Part shown: positions 59,363-64,000 of the stretch, in pieces
How positions within the stretch are numbered: position 1 is the first letter of the stretch
Layout of the letters: the number at the start of each line of letters is the position of its first letter
Origin: Pseudomonas allokribbensis
GTDB lineage: Bacteria; Pseudomonadota; Gammaproteobacteria; Pseudomonadales; Pseudomonadaceae
Direction: 5' to 3'
Length of the DNA stretch: 64,000 nucleotides
NCBI RefSeq assembly: GCF_014863605.1
Contig: NZ_CP062252.1
Coordinates: forward strand, 3,853,001-3,917,000
Position numbers and translations under genes: made by a program
The notes under the pieces: model-generated
Databases searched by the model: none
What the model saw: the letters and a program-made list of their open reading frames with translations, nothing else
Told to the model about the DNA's origin: nothing

Positions 59363-60202
59363 ATGAGCAATGACCTGCCCGCCCGCCTGGCCGCGCCGCT
59401 GCCGCGCCGACAAACCCTGCCGTTGAATCCGCTTTGGCGGCGGCGCCTCAAAGGGCTGGCCCTGCCGCTGTTGATCGTGATCACCCTGGAGATCATCGTG
59501 CGCGTCGGCTGGCTGCCGTCCTATCAGATGCCTGCGCCGAGCGAAGTCGCCCTGACCCTGACTGATCTGGCCGAAGGCGCCTTGTGGAAACACATCGGTG
59601 CCAGCCTGATTCGCGTGCTGATCGGGTTTGCCATCGGCGCAAGTCTGGCGCTGGTGTTTGCCGCGTGGGTTGGTCTGAGCCGTGAGGCCGAGGCGTACCT
59701 TGAGCCGACCTTCGCCGCCCTGCGTTCAATTCCCAGTCTGGCCTGGGTGCCGCTGTTGCTGTTGTGGCTGGGCATCGACGAGACCTCGAAAATCGTCCTG
59801 ATCGCCATCGGTGCGTTCTTCCCGGTGTACGTCAACGTGGTCGCGGCGATCCGCAACATCGACCGCAAACTGGTGGAAGTCGGCCACATCTATGGCTTCA
59901 GTCGCCTGCAACTGGTGCGCCGGATTCTGCTGCCCGCCGCCCTGCCCGGCCTGTTCACCGGGCTGCGCAGTGGCATGAGCCTGGCGTGGATGTTTCTGGT
60001 GGCGGCCGAACTGATCGCGGCAACCAAAGGCCTGGGTTACCTGTTGAGTGACGGGCGCGAAACCTCGCGACCGGACATCGTGCTGGCGGCGATCATTGTA
60101 TTGGCGCTGCTGGGCAAACTCAGCGATGGCTTGCTCGCCGCCCTCGAACGCCGCTGGCTGGCCTGGCGCGACACCTTCACCGGTCAGGGCAGCAAGGACT
60201 GA
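59363..60202 (+). CDS. ABC transporter permease, sulfonate (SsuC) type
   Basis: A 279-residue permease with about six membrane segments. The EAA-like loop for ATPase contact is IYGFSRLQLVRRILLPAALPGLFTG (about 177-201). ATG 59363 is preceded by GGAGAACCGTCC; a GTG six codons earlier is less likely. No ATPase gene follows; the next gene is an unrelated SRAP protein. The importer must borrow an ATPase encoded elsewhere. Confidence 0.87.
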   Translation: MSNDLPARLAAPLPRRQTLPLNPLWRRRLKGLALPLLIVITLEIIVRVGWLPSYQMPAPSEVALTLTDLAEGALWKHIGASLIRVLIGFAIGASLALVFAAWVGLSREAEAYLEPTFAALRSIPSLAWVPLLLLWLGIDETSKIVLIAIGAFFPVYVNVVAAIRNIDRKLVEVGHIYGFSRLQLVRRILLPAALPGLFTGLRSGMSLAWMFLVAAELIAATKGLGYLLSDGRETSRPDIVLAAIIVLALLGKLSDGLLAALERRWLAWRDTFTGQGSKD

Positions 60203-60253
60203 TCCGCACAACTAAGCTGAACCTTCAGGCAGTGTTCGCCGGAGGTTCGGCCG

Positions 60254-60934
60254 ATGTGCGGAAGACTTTCGCAATACCGCGGCATCCACGATTTCGTTGC
60301 GGTGCTGAGCATTCCCGATGCGCTGATCAATCACGTCGGCGATGCACCGCTGGCACACTACAACGCGGCGCCCACCACTGCGCTGGCCATTCTTCATCAA
60401 CACGAACAACGCTTGTACGCCGATAACCTGCGCTGGGGCTGGCGCCCGCACTGGGCCAGGGATCGCGCTGCGCCGATCAATGCACGGGTCGAAAAAGTCG
60501 TCCACGGCCCGTTCTTTCGGGCGATCTGGCGTCACCGCCTGATCGTGCCGGTCGACAACTGGTTCGAGTGGGTCGACGGGCCGGACAAGAGCCGCCAACC
60601 CTGGCTGATCCATCGGGTCGATCATCAACCGGTTTTCTGCGCCGCCATCGGCCAGTTTCCGACACCCGATGCGCAATCGAGGGAAGACGACGGTTTCGTG
60701 ATCATCACCGCCGACAGCGAAGGCGGCCTGCTCGATCTGCATGATCGCCGGCCCATCGTGTTGTCCGCCGAGGGGGCGCGGGAATGGCTCGATCCCGCCA
60801 CGCCCGTGGAGCGCGCCGAGCAAATGTTGCTGTTCGAAGGGTTGGGCAGCAAGGCCTTCGAATGGCACAAAGTCGGCAAAGCTGTCGGCAACTCACGCAA
60901 TCAGGGCGCGGAATTGATTGAAGTGGTGGCCTAA
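60254..60934 (+). CDS. yedK: SRAP/YedK abasic-site processing protein
   Basis: A 226-residue SOS response-associated peptidase-like protein. Cys2 (MCGRLSQYR) is the residue that crosslinks to abasic DNA. The asparagine in INARVEK (about 76), the glutamate in NWFEWVDG (about 105) and the histidine in LDLHDRRPIV (about 160) complete the site. Relatives protect single-stranded DNA abasic sites. It starts 51 bp after the permease gene; GGAGGTTCGGCCG precedes the ATG. The two may share a transcript, but the functions are unrelated. Confidence 0.9.
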   Translation: MCGRLSQYRGIHDFVAVLSIPDALINHVGDAPLAHYNAAPTTALAILHQHEQRLYADNLRWGWRPHWARDRAAPINARVEKVVHGPFFRAIWRHRLIVPVDNWFEWVDGPDKSRQPWLIHRVDHQPVFCAAIGQFPTPDAQSREDDGFVIITADSEGGLLDLHDRRPIVLSAEGAREWLDPATPVERAEQMLLFEGLGSKAFEWHKVGKAVGNSRNQGAELIEVVA

Positions 60935-61149
60935 ATATTGTCCGGGGTGACACGTCTATCAAATAGTCGGAAGGTGCGAATCAGATTGATGCCACAGTGC
61001 AAGTGAAAACCGTTCGTTACAGTCAGTGTTTCAATCTCGAAACAATCATTGAATCAATCGTTTGATTAAAACCAACCGCCTGTCTGACATTTCAATCGTC
61101 ATACATACATTTAGTAACACTACAGATAGCATGCGCGCCGCATTTCCTA
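60935..61149. other. 215-bp AT-rich non-coding region
   Basis: It has lower GC than its surroundings and contains a perfect dyad AATCAA-TCGT-TTGATT at 61052-61067. No gene is seen. It probably holds the promoter of the following hypothetical gene. Confidence 0.4.
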
Positions 61150-61497
61150 TTGGCATACCAGTTGACCAAAGAGTCAACAAACCGGGAATACCCTACAAAC
61201 TTACAAGCCTTGCAGAGAACTAAGTTGCGCGACGATTTTGCAATCAAACAGGCCAACGGCCTGGAGTGTATTTATCTGTCCATGACAGAACGCTTTCAAC
61301 TCGACTGTTTTATCGCCCACTACATAAAGACTCGAAACCTGCGTGACGTACCCGAGATCGACCGCATTCTGCGCACCACTCTCCAACACTATCCCTGCCA
61401 CCCGCCGGTGATGGTCAACGAGCTGAATGCCTGGATCGACAAGACCTTGGGTTATCGGGCTTCACACCCCGACTTCACACAGCTGGACGATCTTTGA
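61150..61497 (+). CDS. Hypothetical protein, start uncertain
   Basis: A 115-codon frame whose only upstream start is TTG at 61150, without a clear ribosome binding site; the next methionine is at 61282. The central part (FQLDCFIAHYIKTRNLRDVPEIDRIL) looks like a folded helical domain. The family is not recognised. Codon use in the first third is more AT-rich than in the rest. It is followed by a strong terminator. Confidence 0.5.
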   Translation: MAYQLTKESTNREYPTNLQALQRTKLRDDFAIKQANGLECIYLSMTERFQLDCFIAHYIKTRNLRDVPEIDRILRTTLQHYPCHPPVMVNELNAWIDKTLGYRASHPDFTQLDDL

Positions 61498-61504
61498 TGA
61501 AACG

Positions 61505-61532
61505 AAAAAGCCCCGCAATCGCGGGGCTTTTT
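61505..61532. terminator. Bidirectional terminator
   Basis: AAAAAGCCCCGC pairs with GCGGGGCTTTTT around AATC, between convergent genes. Confidence 0.92.
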
Positions 61533-61543
61533 CGTAGTAGCGC

Positions 61544-61690
61544 TCAAGGTTTGAGCGGGCGTTCCTGGTCGCGATCGGACAACTCGCGGCTGTCGTCATG
61601 TTTCCAGGTCTGCTCCTTGTGTTTCTCCCGCTCGATCTCTTCTTCGCTCGGTTCTTCATCTTCTTCGGGACGTTTCTGCTCGGTTGCCAT
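61544..61690 (-). CDS. Small highly charged protein (48 residues)
   Basis: A short frame with ATG at 61690-61688 and the strong ribosome binding site GAGGTGAAC. It codes for MATEQKRPEEDEEPSEEEIE and continues with KHKEQTWKHDD, so it is very acidic at the start and mixed-charge after. It contains almost no hydrophobic residues and is probably disordered. No family is recognised. It ends beside a bidirectional terminator and may be an independent gene. Confidence 0.72.
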   Translation of the reverse strand: MATEQKRPEEDEEPSEEEIEREKHKEQTWKHDDSRELSDRDQERPLKP

Positions 61691-61754
61691 GTTCACCTCG
61701 CTGCCATAAGTCGTCAGTCATCCTTACAGCGTAGAACAAATTCAGACAGGCAAC

Positions 61755-62069
61755 TTACAACCACCAGCGCAACAGAAAGAAGAACGCCATACTCAATAGC
61801 ATGCTAAGCAACGTATTACGCGTGTAGATCACTAGTCCGATGGCGACTAAAGAACTCAGCAAATAGGGATTATCCCACTGCAGATTCAGCTGTTTATCCG
61901 GCATGAACACGATCGGCCCGCAAATCGCGGTCAACATCCCCGGTACGGCGAAACCCAGAAATTGCCGTGCGTTACTGCTCAAACGAACCGGCAAGCGCGG
62001 TTCGAGAAATACGTAGCGGTTGAGGAACACCAGAATCCCCATGCCGAAAATCACTGCCCAGACGATCAT
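61755..62069 (-). CDS. azlD: AzlD-family branched-chain amino acid transport protein
   Basis: A 104-residue membrane protein with about four hydrophobic segments (MIVWAVIFGMGILVFLNRY, then FLGFAVPGMLTAICGPIVF). It is the small partner of AzlC; together they export branched-chain amino acids or analogues such as azaleucine. ATG 62069 overlaps the azlC stop by four bases (ATGA), so they are translationally coupled. Confidence 0.85.
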   Translation of the reverse strand: MIVWAVIFGMGILVFLNRYVFLEPRLPVRLSSNARQFLGFAVPGMLTAICGPIVFMPDKQLNLQWDNPYLLSSLVAIGLVIYTRNTLLSMLLSMAFFFLLRWWL

Positions 62070-62764
62070 GTGCGCTCCCGATACAGCTTGTTGCAGATAA
62101 ACCCTGCGGTCATTCCCGCCAGTCCCGACAGCACCAGCGCCGAACCCCACTGCCAATAGCTGAACAGCACCGAGCAGAACAGCGACACCGCCACGCAAAC
62201 CACGGTCGGCACGTTGCGCACCACCGGGGTGATCAGGGCGATGAAGGTCGCGGCAATCGAGAAGTCCAGCCCCAGGTGCTCAAGTCCCGGAATGCTGCTG
62301 CCGAGCACGATGCCGGCCAGGGTGAAGAGGTTCCAGGCGATATAGAACGTCAGGCCGACGCCGAGGGCATACCAGCGATTGAACTGCTGACGGTCGTGCT
62401 GACTGGTCAGGGCAAACAGTTCATCGGTGAGCAAAAAGCCCAGGCCAATGCGCCAGCGACCCGGCAACGGCGAAATCACATGGCGCATGCTCATGCCGTA
62501 AAGCAAATGCTGCGACGTCAGCAGCAGCGTGGTCAGCAATATCGAGAAAATCCCGGCACCGCCCTTGAGCATGCCGATCGCTACCAGTTGCGCAGCACCG
62601 GCAAACACGATGCTCGACAGGCCCTGCCCTTGCAGCGGCGTAAGGTTGGCTTCGATCGCCATGGAGCCGGCCAGCAGCCCCCACGGCGCGGTCGCCAGGG
62701 ATAACGGCATGATCGCCGCGGCTCCGCGAAGAAAGGCACTGCGCGGCATTAATGAGTCAGACAT
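62066..62764 (-). CDS. azlC: AzlC-family permease
   Basis: A 232-residue membrane protein with about seven segments. LRGAAAIMPLSLATAPWGLLAG (about 12-33), FAGAAQLVAIGML near 54 and LLTSQHLLYGMSMR near 82 are AzlC landmarks. ATG 62764 is preceded by GAAGAGCGTT; a TTG four codons earlier is less likely. It forms the AzlCD exporter with the next gene. Confidence 0.88.
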   Translation of the reverse strand: MSDSLMPRSAFLRGAAAIMPLSLATAPWGLLAGSMAIEANLTPLQGQGLSSIVFAGAAQLVAIGMLKGGAGIFSILLTTLLLTSQHLLYGMSMRHVISPLPGRWRIGLGFLLTDELFALTSQHDRQQFNRWYALGVGLTFYIAWNLFTLAGIVLGSSIPGLEHLGLDFSIAATFIALITPVVRNVPTVVCVAVSLFCSVLFSYWQWGSALVLSGLAGMTAGFICNKLYRERT

Positions 62765-62918
62765 AACGCTCTTCAACCGTGAGACAAGACCCCGGACTCT
62801 GCCAGTAAACGCCTTTTCATGGCTTGAACAATCTTGCGCAGTTGCCAGAAATCTCTCAGCCGCGAGCCGCCGACCGGCGTACCATTGCAGCCACTCACAT
62901 CTTCGTCAGGGAGACGAC

Positions 62919-63305
62919 ATGCTGTATCGAATTGCCGCCGACGGGCTGGTGCTGTTTCACCTATCGTTCATTCTGTTCGTGCTGTTTGGCGGGCTGTTGG
63001 TGCTCAAGTGGCACCGCGTGGCCTGGCTGCATCTGCCGGCCGCAACCTGGGGCGTGATGGTCGAGGTGTTGCACCTGACCTGCCCGCTGACTTACTGGGA
63101 AAACCTGATGCGCCACGCCGCCGGGCAGACCGAGTATGCCGGTGGTTTCATCGAGCATTACGTCTGGCCGATCATCTACCCGGCGGGGCTGACCCCGCAG
63201 ATTCAACTAGCGCTGGGCAGCGTGGTGCTGGCGATCAACCTGCTGGTATACGGGCGTCTGATCCGTCAGTGGAAACTGCGTCGCGCCGCCCGCATTCCGT
63301 TTTAA
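62919..63305 (+). CDS. DUF2784 integral membrane protein
   Basis: A 128-residue protein of the DUF2784 family with three or four membrane segments: LFHLSFILFVLFGGLLVLK (residues 13-31), LPAATWGVMVEVLHLTCPLTYWEN (39-62) and a C-terminal segment near 100-118. ATG 62919 has AGGGAGACGAC upstream. The conserved CPLTYWEN and FIEHYVWP segments identify the family. Function unknown. Its stop overlaps that of the convergent gene by four bases. Confidence 0.85.
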   Translation: MLYRIAADGLVLFHLSFILFVLFGGLLVLKWHRVAWLHLPAATWGVMVEVLHLTCPLTYWENLMRHAAGQTEYAGGFIEHYVWPIIYPAGLTPQIQLALGSVVLAINLLVYGRLIRQWKLRRAARIPF

Positions 63306-63823
63306 CGCGTTTTCAAGGTTTCCAGCCAGGCCGGATCGAGGCGCGTCTGATCGGTGTCCAGACCGAGCGCCTCCATCCGAGCCTTGTGTGCCTCGACTTC
63401 CCGATGCAATTGCGCATGATCGCTGGAGTTGCCGTCCAGTTCATGCATCTGGGTCAGGCCAAGGTGATAGAAACGCAGTACTTTCATCGCCGTCGGATCC
63501 CCCTTCTCGACCGCCGCCGTCACCTGATGCATGACGTTGGTGACGCTCATCAGACTGCGCTTGAGCCGCCAGCCATATACCGCCGGGGCCATCCAGGTCT
63601 GATGCCAGAAACGCCCGCGCAACAACGCTGCCGTCAACAGAAATGCGCCGAACACCCCGCCGACATTGAACCGCAGGTTATCCCCGCCCGGCTCGCCGAA
63701 CAGCGCCACCGCCACGGTCGAAAACGCCATCGCCAGCACCAGGAACAGCACCGCGATAATCAGCGTGCTGCGCCGGGTCTGATGGCGATAAGTGATGGCA
63801 TCGATCGGTTGAATCTCGAACAT
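63302..63823 (-). CDS. DUF3087 membrane protein
   Basis: A 173-residue protein of the DUF3087 family: MFEIQPIDAITYRHQTRRST, two membrane segments (about 20-42 and 54-68), and a helical cytoplasmic C-terminal half with KVLRFYHLGLTQMHELDGN. It is convergent with the DUF2784 gene. Function unknown. Confidence 0.82.
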   Translation of the reverse strand: MFEIQPIDAITYRHQTRRSTLIIAVLFLVLAMAFSTVAVALFGEPGGDNLRFNVGGVFGAFLLTAALLRGRFWHQTWMAPAVYGWRLKRSLMSVTNVMHQVTAAVEKGDPTAMKVLRFYHLGLTQMHELDGNSSDHAQLHREVEAHKARMEALGLDTDQTRLDPAWLETLKTR

Positions 63824-63894
63824 CGTGACAGGCTTCCATGGCTTGAAATAAAAAGAGGCCGGCGCATTATCGCCTCTGAGGCGGATTTAGCTAT

Positions 63895-64000
63895 GCTGGA
63901 GCTCCTTTTCATCTTTTCAGCGTCCAACGGGGACATGGCGATACCACGCAGATCGTGCCATCTTCATTCATGGATACACACTATTCGGATGCCATTGGCC
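63895..64000 (+). other. Possible start of a gene cut by the window edge
   Basis: An open frame from ATG 63895 (MLELLFIFSASNG) reaches the edge, and other ATGs in different frames lie at 63934 and 63970. No ribosome binding site decides between them, so the next gene and its frame cannot be called. Confidence 0.25.

Noticed and set aside
1..64000. tRNA, rRNA, CRISPR array, complete insertion sequence or prophage
   Set aside because: No cloverleaf, repeat-spacer array, transposase, integrase or phage structural gene was recognised in the window.

Overview
The window looks like a chromosomal segment of a fluorescent-group Pseudomonas. The evidence is a high-GC coding style, gene families typical of that group (DUF1652, DUF3087, YdiJ-type lactate dehydrogenase, NCS1 permeases, many LysR regulators next to oxidoreductases), and repeated A-rich AANAANAA leader motifs of the Hfq/Crc type. 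No tRNA, rRNA, CRISPR array or complete insertion sequence was seen. Genus is an inference from gene content, not from a marker gene.

Layout. 1-10.9 kb: a bile-acid:sodium-type symporter and AraC regulator, an amidase, a DyP peroxidase, a TerC protein, an orphan polyamine-type binding protein, and an NCS1 permease divergent from a two-component flavin monooxygenase pair (flavin reductase plus luciferase-like enzyme). 10.9-15.4 kb: a low-GC accessory patch with a truncated filamentous-haemagglutinin (FHA) fragment, a detached C-terminal toxin-like domain and an immunity-like gene. The toxin/immunity pair sits between 18-bp direct repeats, and the whole insert sits between two 72-bp copies of the 3' end of an HxlR regulator gene. 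15.4-25.3 kb: a chloroperoxidase-like hydrolase, then a catabolic locus made of a flavoprotein monooxygenase, a Rid-family protein, DUF1028, an M20 deacylase and an NCS1 permease, followed by an HxlR regulator divergent from an isochorismatase-fold hydrolase and a 2-oxoglutarate-semialdehyde-type dehydrogenase. Read together these look like uptake of a nitrogenous compound, oxidation, hydrolysis and funnelling to a dicarboxylic semialdehyde; the substrate is unknown.

25.3-37.9 kb: a tandem Mop molybdate-binding protein with a ModE-like palindrome, an M24 peptidase-like protein, a LysR/succinate-semialdehyde-type dehydrogenase pair, an efflux MFS with an SDR and LysR, a DUF1624-type membrane protein, the large YdiJ flavin/Fe-S dehydrogenase and a GcvA-type LysR. 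38-53 kb: a carbon catabolism region with a GMC oxidoreductase, an enolase-superfamily protein with altered active-site residues, MFS, aldehyde dehydrogenase, LysR, porin, a second LysR and MFS, then an operon of an orphan formaldehyde-activating-enzyme homologue (Fae), an aldo/keto reductase and an aldehyde dehydrogenase. A type-II NADH dehydrogenase-like flavoprotein is divergent from an Rrf2 regulator.

54-64 kb: mostly ordinary genes. They include small lipoproteins and conserved small proteins, a Nudix hydrolase, a polysaccharide deacetylase lipoprotein, two sulfonate-type binding proteins with one permease and no ATPase, YedK (DNA-protein crosslink protein), an AzlCD amino acid exporter, and DUF2784 and DUF3087 membrane proteins.

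The most unusual structures are the nested-repeat toxin/immunity insertion at 12.9-15.4 kb, the Fae homologue in an organism group not known for the tetrahydromethanopterin pathway, the enolase-superfamily protein lacking expected ligands, and the Rid protein lacking the usual catalytic arginine inside an apparently unassigned catabolic locus.
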